A DNA stretch of 15,164 nt from Ruixingdingia sedimenti (GCF_031432425.1 NZ_JAVKPH010000053.1:1-15164), one strand, 5' to 3'; counted from the first letter of the stretch, positions 1-8,707 are shown. Translations and numbers: made by a program. Notes: generated from the letters alone by a model not told the origin.

Positions 1-187
1 CCTTGTTCCTGACATAGACCCGGCTCGCCGGATCCTCGCCCACCAGCACCACCGCAAGCCCGGGCGTCACCCCATGCGCCCCCTTCAGCGCCGAAACCCC
101 CGCCGCAACACGCGCCCGGACGCGCAACGCAAAGGATTTGCCGTCGATGATGCGGGCGGAGCCGTCCATGGAAACCGTGCCGTGCAT
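1..187 (-). CDS. folD: FolD, methylene-THF dehydrogenase/cyclohydrolase (5' part only)
   Basis: This is the N-terminal 62 codons of a gene that runs off the left edge. The product should oxidise 5,10-methylene-THF to methenyl-THF with NAD(P)+ and hydrolyse that to 10-formyl-THF in the cytoplasm. Recognition rests on the opening IIDGKSFALRVRARV and on LAVVLVGEDPASRVYVRNK, the conserved N-terminal FolD block that includes the substrate-site Tyr and Lys of the Y-x-x-x-K motif. The start at 187 lies one base after the stop of the upstream FAD/GcvT gene and has AAGG about six bases before it. An in-frame ATG at 169 (MDGSARIIDGK) would match the usual family start better, so the true start is uncertain by six codons. 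Tight coupling to a methylene-THF-producing dehydrogenase suggests a dedicated pathway copy. The catalytic C-terminal part is not visible. Confidence 0.9.
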   Translation of the reverse strand, partial: MHGTVSMDGSARIIDGKSFALRVRARVAAGVSALKGAHGVTPGLAVVLVGEDPASRVYVRNK

Positions 188-188
188 G

Positions 189-2639
189 TCACGCCTTGAT
201 GCGCTCGCCCCTGGGGTCGTACCAGGGCCCGAACTGCACCTCGACCGGCCAGGGCCTCATGGCGATCTCGACCTCGAACCGGCCCGAGGCCAGCCAGTCC
301 TGCGTCACCCCCCCCGGCGCGGTCACATAGCCGAGGCCGAGCGAGGCATCGACGCGGAACCCGTAGGCCCCCGACATGACCGAGCCCACGATCGCGCCAT
401 CGCGCAGGATCGGCTCGTGGTGGTACATCAGCGGCGGATGGTCCCCGCCCGTCAGCTTCAACTGCACCATGCGCCGCTGCAACGGCCCCGCCGCCTTCTG
501 CCGCGCCAGGGCCTCGCGCCCGATGAAGCCGCCGGGCTTGTCCAGCGCCACCGCGAAGCCGAGGCCGGCCTGATAGGGCGTGTCCTCCTCGCCGATGTCG
601 TGGCCCCAGTGGCGATAGCCCTTTTCCATCCGCAGCGCGTTGAGCGCGAAGAACCCGGCGTGGCCGAGCCCGAGGTCGCGGCCCGCCTCGATCAGCGTGT
701 CGTAGACATGCGCGGCGAATTCGGCCTCGACGTAAAGCTCGTAGCCGAGTTCGCCCATATAGGTCAGGCGGCTGGCCCGCACGCGCGCATGGCCCAGGTC
801 GATCTCGCGGCTGGTGCCGAAGGGGAAGGCGGCGTTCGACAGATCGTCGGGCGAGACGCGGCGCAGCAATTCGCGCGCCTTCGGCCCCATCACCGCCAGC
901 ATCGGCAGGCCCGAGGTGATGTCGCAGACCATGACGCGCGCGCCCTCGGGAATATGGCGGCGCAGCCACGACAGGTCGCGCCGCTGCGACACGGCGACGG
1001 TGACGACCAGGAATTCCGTTTCCGCCAGCCGGGTGATGGTGACATCGGCCTCGATCCCGCCGGCATCGTTGAGCCATTGGGTATAGACCACGCGCCCCAC
1101 CGGCACGTCGATCCGGTTCGCCGACAGGTGTTCCAGCACCGCCAGCGCATCGGGCCCCTCGACCCGGTATTTCACGAAACAGGTATGATCGAAGATCGCC
1201 ACATCCTGCGCCGTGGTCAGGCATTCGCGCCGGACGTTTTCGAACCAGCTCGGCCGGTCGTAGGAATAGCGGACATTCGCCACCTCCTCGGGCGTGCCGA
1301 AGAAACCGGGGCGTTCCCAGCCCGAGGTTTCGGTCATGAAGGCCCCGGCGGCCACCAGCCGGTCGTGGAAGGGCGAGCGGCGGATGCCGCGGGCGGTCTG
1401 GAACTGCCGCCCCGGCCAGTGCATGTCGAAACTGACGCCGAGCGATTCCCCCGCGCGCGCGGCCAGATAGGCGCGGTTGCGCTGGAACGCCTGCGTGCGG
1501 CGCACGTCCACGTCGATCAGTTCGACCGGCGGGCGGCCGTCGCGGATCCAGGCCGCCAGCGCCCGCCCGACGCCCCCCGACGACAGGATGCCGAGCGAGT
1601 TGAACCCCGTCGCGCAGAAAAGCCCCGCGACCTCGGGCGTTTCGCCCAGAAGATAGCGGTTGTCGGGGGTGAAGCTTTCGGGGCCGTTGAAGAACAGCTG
1701 CATGCCCGCCGAACGCAACAGCGGGATCCGGCGCACCGCATCGTCCAGATGGGGCGCGATATGGTCGATGTCCTCGGGCAGGCTGTCGAAGCAGAAGCTG
1801 TCGGGAATGCCTTCGGCCCCCCAGGGCTTGCCGCGCGGTTCGAAGAAGCCGACCAGAAGCTTGCCGGCCTCTTCCTTGTAGTAGGTCCATTCGTCGCCCA
1901 TGAACAGCACCGGCAGGTCGCGCGGCAGGCCGGGGATCGGTTCGGTCACGACATAGAAATGTTCCGCCGCATGCAGCGGCAGGGTGACGCCGATGTCGGC
2001 CGCCAGATCGCGCGACCACATGCCGCCGCAGATCACCACATGGCGCGCGGCGATGGGGCCATGCGGGGTCATCACCCCGGTGGCGCGGCCGTTTTCCACC
2101 AGGATCCGCGTGACCGGTAGATGCTCGATGATCCGCGCCCCGCGCATGCGCGCGCCCTTGGCATAGGCCATGGTCACATCGGTCGGGTTCACCTGGCCGT
2201 CCATCGGGAACCAGAAGCCGCCAGTGATGCCCTCGGTGTCGATGGGCGACCAGCGTTCCTTGATCTCGGCGGCGCTGACCGCCTCGACCGGCAGGCCGAA
2301 GTTGCGGCCCATGGAGGCGCCGCGCGCCAGTTCCTCGTACCGCGCCGCATTGGTGGCGACGCGCAGCGACCCGCTGCGGCGGAACCCGGTCGCCTGGCCG
2401 GTTTCCGCCTCCAGCTGGCCGAAAAGCTCGCCCGTGTATTGCGCCAGTTCGGTCATCTGGCGCGTGGCGCGCAACTGGGTGACGAGCCCGGCGGCATGCC
2501 AGGTGGTGCCGCAGGTCAACTGCTTGCGTTCGCACAGGACCACATCGGTCATCCCCGACTTGGCGAGGTGATATGCGATGGAACAACCTGCGACGCCACC
2601 TCCGACGATGACGACATCGGCTTTCGATGGAATGTCCAC
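189..2639 (-). CDS. Dimethylglycine/sarcosine dehydrogenase-like FAD oxidoreductase fused to GcvT domain
   Basis: The 816-residue protein should oxidatively demethylate an N-methyl amine such as dimethylglycine or sarcosine and pass the methyl carbon to tetrahydrofolate as 5,10-methylene-THF. Seen: a dinucleotide-binding G-x-G-x-x-G at residues 13-18 (GGGVAG) opening a DAO-type FAD domain (about 8-366); the WHAAGL motif at 47-52, whose His48 corresponds to the covalent-flavin His of DMGDH/SarDH; a linking middle domain (about 369-425); a GcvT aminomethyltransferase domain (about 427-705, with GGIEADVT at 527-534 and YMGELGYELYV at 627-637); and a GcvT C-terminal barrel (about 722-808). Length is normal for the family. 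The start is GTG, chosen because AAAGGAG lies six bases upstream. It sits 76 bp after the MFS gene and one base before folD. The exact amine cannot be read from sequence; sarcosine, dimethylglycine or another N-methyl compound all fit. Confidence 0.9.
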   Translation of the reverse strand: MDIPSKADVVIVGGGVAGCSIAYHLAKSGMTDVVLCERKQLTCGTTWHAAGLVTQLRATRQMTELAQYTGELFGQLEAETGQATGFRRSGSLRVATNAARYEELARGASMGRNFGLPVEAVSAAEIKERWSPIDTEGITGGFWFPMDGQVNPTDVTMAYAKGARMRGARIIEHLPVTRILVENGRATGVMTPHGPIAARHVVICGGMWSRDLAADIGVTLPLHAAEHFYVVTEPIPGLPRDLPVLFMGDEWTYYKEEAGKLLVGFFEPRGKPWGAEGIPDSFCFDSLPEDIDHIAPHLDDAVRRIPLLRSAGMQLFFNGPESFTPDNRYLLGETPEVAGLFCATGFNSLGILSSGGVGRALAAWIRDGRPPVELIDVDVRRTQAFQRNRAYLAARAGESLGVSFDMHWPGRQFQTARGIRRSPFHDRLVAAGAFMTETSGWERPGFFGTPEEVANVRYSYDRPSWFENVRRECLTTAQDVAIFDHTCFVKYRVEGPDALAVLEHLSANRIDVPVGRVVYTQWLNDAGGIEADVTITRLAETEFLVVTVAVSQRRDLSWLRRHIPEGARVMVCDITSGLPMLAVMGPKARELLRRVSPDDLSNAAFPFGTSREIDLGHARVRASRLTYMGELGYELYVEAEFAAHVYDTLIEAGRDLGLGHAGFFALNALRMEKGYRHWGHDIGEEDTPYQAGLGFAVALDKPGGFIGREALARQKAAGPLQRRMVQLKLTGGDHPPLMYHHEPILRDGAIVGSVMSGAYGFRVDASLGLGYVTAPGGVTQDWLASGRFEVEIAMRPWPVEVQFGPWYDPRGERIKA

Positions 2640-2715
2640 GACCGGCTCCTTTCCGGGATTGGTCGCCCTTCCGGCGCGGGGCCGGGCAGGGCGGAAATGT
2701 CTTGCGATTGGGGGA

Positions 2716-3894
2716 TCATCGGGGCCGGGCGGACCCCTTCAGCATCAGCACGGCGGCAAGCGACAGCGCGGCGCAGGCGGCGCAAAGCGCCAGCACCGGC
2801 GCGTATCCTCGCGCGGATTCGTAAAGAAGGCCCGCCGCACCCGGCGCGACCAGCCCGGCAAGGCCATAGGCGATGATCATCCGGCCATAGAGCCGCGGGA
2901 TATGCGCGGCGCCATAGCGCAGCCCCAGAAGCACCGGCATGATGGAGCCGGAACCGCCGAAGGTCGCCCCGATCAGCGCCGCGCCCGGAAACAGCGCCGC
3001 CTTGGCGGGCGCCAGCATCGCCAGCGCGCCCGCCAGCGCCACCCCGCCAAGGGCCAGAAGGATCGCCCGTTCCCCGGCCCGTTCGGCCAGCGGCGCGCCC
3101 AGAAGCGAACCGGCAAGATAGCCGAGCGTCAGCACCGTCGCGGCATGGCCCGCATTCGCGATCCCCGCATCCGCCGCGATGGCCGCGACCTGCGAGACGA
3201 CGGCGAGCCCGGTGAAGCAGATCAGGAAAAACACCAGCGACAGGATCAGGAAAGGCCGGTCCATCGCCGGGGGCGGGGGCGCCTCGGGCGCCGCCGTCCC
3301 CGCTGCGGGGCCGGTGCCCGCCAGCGTCAGGGCCAGCAGGCAGGCCAGCCCCACGCCGAGGGCCGCGACCCCGATCCGCAGGAAGGCCGCGCCCGGGTCG
3401 CTGGCCGCGATCCAGCCGCCCAGAACCAGCGGCAGCAGGATCCCGCTGAGCGCGAAGGCCCCCATGGCAAGCCCGATCGCCAAAGCCCGCACCCGCGCCG
3501 GCAGCCCCGCGGCCAGCGACAGCGCCAGCCCATAGGCCAGCCCCGACCCCGCCCCGAAGCCGAGCCCGTAGCCCACCGCCAGCACGCCCCAGGACGGCCA
3601 GAGGCCGAAGGCCAAATGCCCGCCCCCGATCAGCGCGAAGGCCAGCACCGCCGCCCCCGCCCGCCCGGCACGCGCCACCACCCAGGGCAGCACCGCGACC
3701 CCGGCGGTAAAGCTGATCAGCGCCAGCGACGACACCAGCCCCAGATCCGCCCGGCCGAGCGTCAGCACGCGCTCTATGGGCAGGATGAACAGGCTCCAGA
3801 CATACAGCAGCCCGGCGGCGCCGTTCGCCAGCACGGCGGCGGCCAGAAGCAGCAGGGCGGTGCGGGGTGCGGCAGGGGTTTCGGTGCGGGCCAT
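2716..3894 (-). CDS. MFS transporter, OFA-like (oxalate/formate antiporter family)
   Basis: A 392-residue, very hydrophobic protein of about twelve membrane segments in two halves, separated by a hydrophilic Pro/Ala-rich cytoplasmic loop around residues 193-213. The first segment with GLLYVWSLFILPIE (28-41), the basic loop after the second segment (ARAGRAG) and the Gly-rich fourth and fifth segments (YGLGFGAGSGLAYGLAL, 109-125) resemble the OFA branch, whose members move small carboxylates. The substrate is not determinable from sequence. The ATG lies three bases after the livF stop, with GGAG in the livF tail as ribosome site, so it is translated as part of the operon. It may import an alternative substrate or export a product such as an organic acid. 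It is unusual to find an MFS carrier directly appended to a complete ABC importer. Confidence 0.85.
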   Translation of the reverse strand: MARTETPAAPRTALLLLAAAVLANGAAGLLYVWSLFILPIERVLTLGRADLGLVSSLALISFTAGVAVLPWVVARAGRAGAAVLAFALIGGGHLAFGLWPSWGVLAVGYGLGFGAGSGLAYGLALSLAAGLPARVRALAIGLAMGAFALSGILLPLVLGGWIAASDPGAAFLRIGVAALGVGLACLLALTLAGTGPAAGTAAPEAPPPPAMDRPFLILSLVFFLICFTGLAVVSQVAAIAADAGIANAGHAATVLTLGYLAGSLLGAPLAERAGERAILLALGGVALAGALAMLAPAKAALFPGAALIGATFGGSGSIMPVLLGLRYGAAHIPRLYGRMIIAYGLAGLVAPGAAGLLYESARGYAPVLALCAACAALSLAAVLMLKGSARPR

Positions 3895-3897
3895 CGC

Positions 3898-4614
3898 TCA
3901 GACTCCCAGATAGGTGGCGGCCAGTTCGGCCCGGCCCAGCAACTCGCCCGGCGGACCCGACCAGACGACCCCGCCATGGCCGATCAGCGACAGATGCCCG
4001 GCGCTCGCCGCGATCCGTTCCACGCTTTCCTCGACGATCAGCACGGCCATGCCTTCGGCCGACAGCGTGTCGATGGCGGCATAGATCTGGTCGATGATCA
4101 GCGGCGCGAGGCCGAGCGACGGCTCGTCCAGCATCAGCAGGCGCATATGCGCCGCCATCAGCCCCCGCCCGATGCCCAGCATCCGCCGCTCGCCCCCCGA
4201 CAGCGCGCTGGCCGTCTGCGCCATCCGTTCGCGCAGGCGGGGGAACAGGGTCAGCACATGGTCCAGCCGTTCGGCGGTCACGGCGCGGGTCGGGTTCATC
4301 GTGCCGCCGACCAGCAGGTTGTCGCGCACCGTCATGCGCTTGTAGATCAGGTCGCCCTGCGGCACATGGATGATCCCGCGCCGGGCGATCTTTTCGGCGG
4401 GCAGGTGGTCGATCCGCTCGCCATCCAGCCGCACCACGCCCGACATGCGCGGCATCAGCCCCGAAATCGCCCGCAGGCAGGTGGTCTTGCCGTTGCCGTT
4501 GGGGCCGACGATCCCCGTCACCCCCGCCGCGCGCACCTGCAGCGACACGCCGGTCAGCACCGGTTCCCGCCCGTAGTCGGCCGACAGGCCCTCGACCTCA
4601 AGCCGCATCGTCAT
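3898..4614 (-). CDS. livF: ABC transporter ATPase, LivF type
   Basis: The 238-residue ATP-binding subunit of a branched-chain amino acid/amide-class importer acts at the inner face of the membrane. Visible motifs: Walker A GPNGNGKTT (37-45), Q-loop VPQGDL (84-89), signature LSGGE (138-142), Walker B LLMLDEP (159-165), and the LivF-like switch region LIVEES (192-197), where most ABC ATPases carry His but LivF proteins usually have Gln or Glu. The ATG at 4614 overlaps the end of livG by 17 bases, which implies translational coupling; a second in-frame ATG at 4608 is possible. With LivG it should form the ATPase pair that energises LivH/LivM. The symbol states family membership; the transported substrate is probably not simply leucine, given the hyuAB context. 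Confidence 0.92.
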   Translation of the reverse strand: MTMRLEVEGLSADYGREPVLTGVSLQVRAAGVTGIVGPNGNGKTTCLRAISGLMPRMSGVVRLDGERIDHLPAEKIARRGIIHVPQGDLIYKRMTVRDNLLVGGTMNPTRAVTAERLDHVLTLFPRLRERMAQTASALSGGERRMLGIGRGLMAAHMRLLMLDEPSLGLAPLIIDQIYAAIDTLSAEGMAVLIVEESVERIAASAGHLSLIGHGGVVWSGPPGELLGRAELAATYLGV

Positions 4615-5413
4615 GGCCGCCTCCGTTGCCTGTTTCGGCCGCCTGTTTCAGGTCGCGCAGGCCCGAGGTGCCCAGATAGGCCGAAACCACCTCTGCGCTT
4701 TCGGCCATGCCGGCGACGCTGCCTTCGTAAAGCTTTGCGCCGTGGTGCAGGACCATCACCCGGTCGGCCAGCGCGGTGACGAAGCTCATCACATGTTCGA
4801 TCAGCACGATGGTCATCGCGCGTTCGGCCCGGATGCGGCGGATCACGCCCGCGCAATGGTCGATCTCTTCGCGCGTCAGCCCGCCCACGGGCTCGTCCAG
4901 CATCAGAAGCCGGGGGCCGGTGGCGACCGCGCTTGCCAGCATCAGCAGCTTGCGTTCCAGCACCGTCAACTGCGCCGCAGGCCGGTGGCGGTGGGGGGCA
5001 AGGCCGGTGATCTCCAGCGCCGCGTCGCAGTCGGCATGGCTCTGGCGGTCGAAGCGCAGGCCGGGGAAGGACCGCCCGTGGCGCCCGAAATAGGCGGCGG
5101 TCAGCAGGTTTTCCTCGACCGTCATCGAATCGAACACGGCGTTCAGCTGAAAGGTCCGCGCAAGGCCCAGATGGCAGACCTGTTCGGCCCGCGCGCCGGT
5201 GATGTCCTGCCCGAAGAGCGTCACGCGCCCCGCGCTGGCCGCCGACAGGCCGGAAATCACGTCGAACAGCGTGGTCTTGCCGGCGCCGTTCGGCCCGCTG
5301 ATGCCGAGGATCTCGTTCGGCTCCACATGGAAGGTCAGGTCCTTGACCGCCGCCATCGCGCCGTATCGCTTGGTGAGGTTCACGACCTCCAGCGCGTTCT
5401 GCACGCCGGTCAT
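4598..5413 (-). CDS. livG: ABC transporter ATPase, LivG type
   Basis: A 271-residue ATPase that is partner of LivF. Seen: Walker A GPNGAGKTT (40-48), the LivG-type Q-loop context LARTFQLNAVF (84-94), Walker B LLMLDEP (169-175), D-loop region GGLTREE (177-183) and H-loop His207 in IVLIEHVM. The signature segment reads AQLTVLERKLL (147-157) instead of the usual LSGGQ-like form, a divergence seen in some amide-type LivG relatives. The start ATG at 5413 overlaps the livM stop by four bases (ATGA), so translation is coupled. The reading frame stays open upstream, but that extension lies inside livM and is not coding. The C-terminus extends past the ATPase core and overlaps livF. Confidence 0.92.
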   Translation of the reverse strand: MTGVQNALEVVNLTKRYGAMAAVKDLTFHVEPNEILGISGPNGAGKTTLFDVISGLSAASAGRVTLFGQDITGARAEQVCHLGLARTFQLNAVFDSMTVEENLLTAAYFGRHGRSFPGLRFDRQSHADCDAALEITGLAPHRHRPAAQLTVLERKLLMLASAVATGPRLLMLDEPVGGLTREEIDHCAGVIRRIRAERAMTIVLIEHVMSFVTALADRVMVLHHGAKLYEGSVAGMAESAEVVSAYLGTSGLRDLKQAAETGNGGGHDDAA

Positions 5414-6423
5414 GCCGCACCCCCCTTCAGCCGGGCCCGCACCAGCGCCGCCAGCCGCGACAGCCCGCCCGCCAGCCCCTCGGGCGCAAGGATCAGGATC
5501 AGGATCAGCAGCACCGCATAGATGGTGCCCTGCCACTGGGCCATGCTGGTCAGGTTTTCCTGCACCAGCGCGAGGCAGAGCGTACCCAGCACCGGCCCCC
5601 AGACCCGCCCGCGCCCGCCCACGATCATGATCGACAGAAGGAACAGAAGCGTAGGAAAGCCAAGGACCTGCGGGCCGAAGGTGCGCTGCGTCCCGGCATA
5701 GACCGCGCCCGCCAGCCCGGTGAACAGCCCCGCGGCGGCAAAGACGATCAGCTGGAACTTCTCCACCCGGATGCCGCGCGCGCGGGCGACCTGTTCGTTG
5801 TCGCGCAGCGCCTGGAAAGCGCGGCCATAGGGGCTGTGCACCACCGTGATCGCCGCCGCCATGCAGGCCGCCAGCACCGCCAGCGCCAGCAGGAAGTTGC
5901 CCCAGGCCGCGGCGCCATAGCCGAAGATATCGTTGAAGCCGAAGTCGCCGAACCGCGTCAGCCCGCGCGCGCCCCCGGTCAGCGAATAGCAGGCCGAAGG
6001 CGTGCGGCGGAAACAGTCCACATCCGTCACGATCAGCTGGTACATGACCATGGCGATGGCCAGCGTCACCACCACCGTATAGGCCCCGCGCAGCCGCAGC
6101 GTCGCCAGCCCCATCAACAGCGCCATCACCAGCCCCGCCAGCGCCGCGACCGGCAGGCTCGCCCAGGGCGACACGCCGTGGTAAAGGCCGAGCAGCGCCA
6201 CCGCATAGCCCCCGGCGGCGAACAGCGCGAGGTTGCCGATCGACATGATCCCGGCCACGCCGAGGACAAGGTTCCACTGCGACACCACCGCGGCCCAGAT
6301 CAGGTAAAGCGTCGCCTGGCCGAGCACATAGTTCGACTGCCCGGTCAGCGGCAGCAGCGCGAGGCCCGCGGTCAGGGCGGCAAGCAGCAGGTAATCCTGC
6401 CTTTGTGCGGAAATGCGGGTCAT
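5410..6423 (-). CDS. livM: ABC transporter permease, LivM type
   Basis: A 337-residue polytopic inner-membrane permease that pairs with LivH to form the translocation path. Family hallmarks are WNLVLGVAGIMSIGNLALF (50-68) and the ATPase-docking loop SPYGRAFQALRDNEQVARAR (197-216), followed by hydrophobic segments to LILAPEGLAGG near the C-terminus. The start at 6423 is one base after the livH stop, with AAGGA seven bases upstream. A loop around residues 134-155 carries two cysteines (137 and 145) before the conserved LTGG-x-x-GL stretch; whether they form a periplasmic disulphide is a guess. Length is normal for LivM. Confidence 0.92.
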   Translation of the reverse strand: MTRISAQRQDYLLLAALTAGLALLPLTGQSNYVLGQATLYLIWAAVVSQWNLVLGVAGIMSIGNLALFAAGGYAVALLGLYHGVSPWASLPVAALAGLVMALLMGLATLRLRGAYTVVVTLAIAMVMYQLIVTDVDCFRRTPSACYSLTGGARGLTRFGDFGFNDIFGYGAAAWGNFLLALAVLAACMAAAITVVHSPYGRAFQALRDNEQVARARGIRVEKFQLIVFAAAGLFTGLAGAVYAGTQRTFGPQVLGFPTLLFLLSIMIVGGRGRVWGPVLGTLCLALVQENLTSMAQWQGTIYAVLLILILILAPEGLAGGLSRLAALVRARLKGGAA

Positions 6424-6424
6424 G

Positions 6425-7294
6425 TCAGTTCCTTGCGATGTCGCGCGTGCCGAAGAGGCCGTTGGGCCGCAGCACCAGCACCGCCACCACGGCGATCAGC
6501 AGGACCGGGCTGCCCCATTTGGTGCCCAGTTCGTACTGTGCGAGCGTTTCGAGGAAGGCGAGAAGGAAGGCCGCGACAACCGCGCCGGGAATGCTGCCGA
6601 GCCCCCCGATCACGCAGATGATCAGCGCCTTGAGCAGCGGATCCTGCCCCACGGTCGGATAGACCGCCGTGCCATGGGTGATCAGCACCCCCGACACGCC
6701 CGCAACGGCGCCCGAGATCATCATCACCTTCAGCACGATCCGCCCCACAGCGATGCCGTTCAGCCGCGCCGCCGTGGGTTCCTGCGCCACCGCGTTGATC
6801 GACCGGCCAAGCGCGGTGTGGCGCAGCACCAGCGTCAGCGCGGCGGTCAGCGCCACGCTGATCGCGATCATCATCACCGTCTGCCAGGCGATCGAGGTCG
6901 CGCCAAAGGCGATCCGCCCGTCGATGGAAAAGGGCTGCCGCGCCGTCGCCGGGCCGATCAGGTTGTTGATCCCGTCGACCATGATGGTCGCGGCGGCCAT
7001 GGTCAGGATGATGATGTTGATCTCGAACGCGGGCCGCGCGAAAACGCGCGACACCAGCAGGATATGGGTCAGCGCCCCGATCGTCGCCCCGCCCGCCGCC
7101 CCCGCGAAGACCCCCGTCCACCAGGGCATCCCCAGATCGCGCACCACCAGCAGCGAGGCATAGGCCCCCACGGTGATGAACGCCCCATGGGCGAGGTTGA
7201 GCATCCCGAAGGTGCCCCAGATCAGCGCGAGCGACACCGCGCTGGCGGCATAGAGCGCGCCGAGGCCCAGGGTCGTGGCAAGGATGTCCGTCAT
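6425..7294 (-). CDS. livH: ABC transporter permease, LivH type
   Basis: A 289-residue inner-membrane permease with about eight hydrophobic segments. LivH marks: SLALIWGTFGMLNLAHGAF (21-39), the cytoplasmic docking loop TALGRSINAVAQEPTAARLN (160-179), and VIGGLGSIPGAVV (228-240) near the end. The start ATG has GGAG about eight bases before it. It follows the binding-protein gene by 46 bp and leads into livM with one intervening base. It would form the heterodimeric channel with LivM. Length and motif order are those of a normal, intact LivH. Confidence 0.93.
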   Translation of the reverse strand: MTDILATTLGLGALYAASAVSLALIWGTFGMLNLAHGAFITVGAYASLLVVRDLGMPWWTGVFAGAAGGATIGALTHILLVSRVFARPAFEINIIILTMAAATIMVDGINNLIGPATARQPFSIDGRIAFGATSIAWQTVMMIAISVALTAALTLVLRHTALGRSINAVAQEPTAARLNGIAVGRIVLKVMMISGAVAGVSGVLITHGTAVYPTVGQDPLLKALIICVIGGLGSIPGAVVAAFLLAFLETLAQYELGTKWGSPVLLIAVVAVLVLRPNGLFGTRDIARN

Positions 7295-7340
7295 GTCTCG
7301 GGCTCCGTCGGGTGCAGGAGGGCGGGGCGGTCGGGGGCGT

Positions 7341-8690
7341 TCAGGCGAACCAGGGCGGCAGTTCGAATTCCGCCTCGTTGTAGGGTTCGGGGTAGATCAG
7401 CTTCTTGGGATTGGCCGCCCCCGGATCCTTGATCTGATAAAGAAGATGCGGCATCGCCAGCGAGGGATCGTTCGACAGCGTGGGATAGGGGATCGCCGCG
7501 TTGAACCGCGGGTCATAGCGCAGCGTGCCGAAGGGCGCGCGATAGACGAAGCGGCGCAGGTTGTCGGCGATCTTGCGGTTCTGGTCGTGGTTGCCGGGTT
7601 CGCCCACGCCGCCTGCCAGCGCCGCGGCGATGGCGTAGTGGTACATCTCGGAATAGGTCGAGGCGCCGGGGTCGGCCTCTGCCGCGTCGCCGAACTTGGC
7701 ATGGTACGTTTCGCGGAAGGCGTTGCCCATCGCATCGGGCAGGATGCCGATGACCGAGGATGTCAGCACCCCCCGCGCCGCCTCGCCCGCCAGATCGGAA
7801 AACGCCTTCAGCAGCGGCCCGTACTGGTAGTAGAACAGGCTGTCGGTCGGGTTCTGCGCGAACTGGACCTGACATTGCGCCAGATCGCCCGGGTAGAAAT
7901 GCGTGTTGGCGATGACGGCGGGCGCATCGTCGCGCACCTTGCGCAGCACCGCGCCCCATTCGGTGGTGGGCACCGGCACGACCTCTTCGAACGACACCTC
8001 GAAGCCGTATTGCGCGGCGGTGTCGCGGATCGCGTTCGAGATGACGATGGAATAGGGCAGCGATCCGGTGATCAGCGCGATCTTGTTGTTCTTGGGCTGC
8101 CAGATCCCCTGCTTGCGGATCCGGTCGAGCATCACCGGCAGGCCGACGCCGTAATAGCTTTCGGCCGGGTCGGCCATGAAGATGCCGAAATACCGGTCCG
8201 GGTCGCTTTCGAACACCTCGTGATGGCCGATCGAGGTGTTGTAGTGGATGTAGATGATGCTCGCATCGGCGATGGCGTCGTATTCGGCCTGGTTGGCGCC
8301 GACGTTGTAGCCGTTGATGATGGCGCAGACGCCTTCGCGGTCGATCAGCAGGTTGGTGGCCGACGATACCTCTTCGGCGGTCTGGTTCGCGCTGTCGATG
8401 ACCACGCTTTCGACCTGCATCCCGAGGATGCCGCCGGCGGCGTTGATTTCCTCGATGGCCATGGCAAGGCCGTTGCGGTGTTCCACCCCGTCCACCGCCA
8501 AGGGGCCGGTCAGCGAGACCATCTGCCCGATCTTCACGGTGCCGGATTTCTGCGCGTGGCCGGCATTGATCCCGGCCAGCGTGGCGGCGCCGAAGCCCGC
8601 TGTGGCGGCAGAGGACAGGAAGGCGCGGCGGCCCAGGGTGGGGGCGGCGAGCGGGGGGGCGGGGGGACCGCCGGATTTCATCTTCGGCAT
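7341..8690 (-). CDS. Tat-exported periplasmic binding protein of the amide/branched-chain ABC class
   Basis: A 449-residue solute receptor for the LivHMGF importer. The N-terminus has a twin-arginine signal: GRRAFLS at 20-26, a hydrophobic stretch and an AGHA cleavage box ending at residue 46, so the protein is probably folded before export to the periplasm. The mature part begins VKIGQMVSLTGPLAVDG, the usual opening of type I periplasmic binding proteins, followed by AIEEINAAGGILG, typical of LivJ/amide-binding receptors. The ATG at 8690 is preferred because GGGAGA lies eight bases upstream; the longer open frame runs back through non-coding hairpins. It is first in the transporter block and is separated from hyuB by 122 bp. 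The aromatic, Asn- and His-rich middle (YIHYNTSIGHHEVFES) is compatible with a polar amide-like ligand, but the ligand is unknown. Confidence 0.9.
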   Translation of the reverse strand: MPKMKSGGPPAPPLAAPTLGRRAFLSSAATAGFGAATLAGINAGHAQKSGTVKIGQMVSLTGPLAVDGVEHRNGLAMAIEEINAAGGILGMQVESVVIDSANQTAEEVSSATNLLIDREGVCAIINGYNVGANQAEYDAIADASIIYIHYNTSIGHHEVFESDPDRYFGIFMADPAESYYGVGLPVMLDRIRKQGIWQPKNNKIALITGSLPYSIVISNAIRDTAAQYGFEVSFEEVVPVPTTEWGAVLRKVRDDAPAVIANTHFYPGDLAQCQVQFAQNPTDSLFYYQYGPLLKAFSDLAGEAARGVLTSSVIGILPDAMGNAFRETYHAKFGDAAEADPGASTYSEMYHYAIAAALAGGVGEPGNHDQNRKIADNLRRFVYRAPFGTLRYDPRFNAAIPYPTLSNDPSLAMPHLLYQIKDPGAANPKKLIYPEPYNEAEFELPPWFA

Positions 8691-8707
8691 GGCAAATTTC
8701 TCCCTGT

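Noticed and set aside
85..2586. Minus-strand open frame of 833 codons in another frame of the dehydrogenase gene.
   Set aside because: Arg/Gly/Ala-rich shadow; the frame at 189-2639 carries all FAD and GcvT motifs.
2578..4779. Long plus-strand open frame of 733 codons across the MFS and livF genes.
   Set aside because: The translation is Arg/Gln/Pro/His-rich without any recognisable domain, and the opposite strand holds intact transporter genes.
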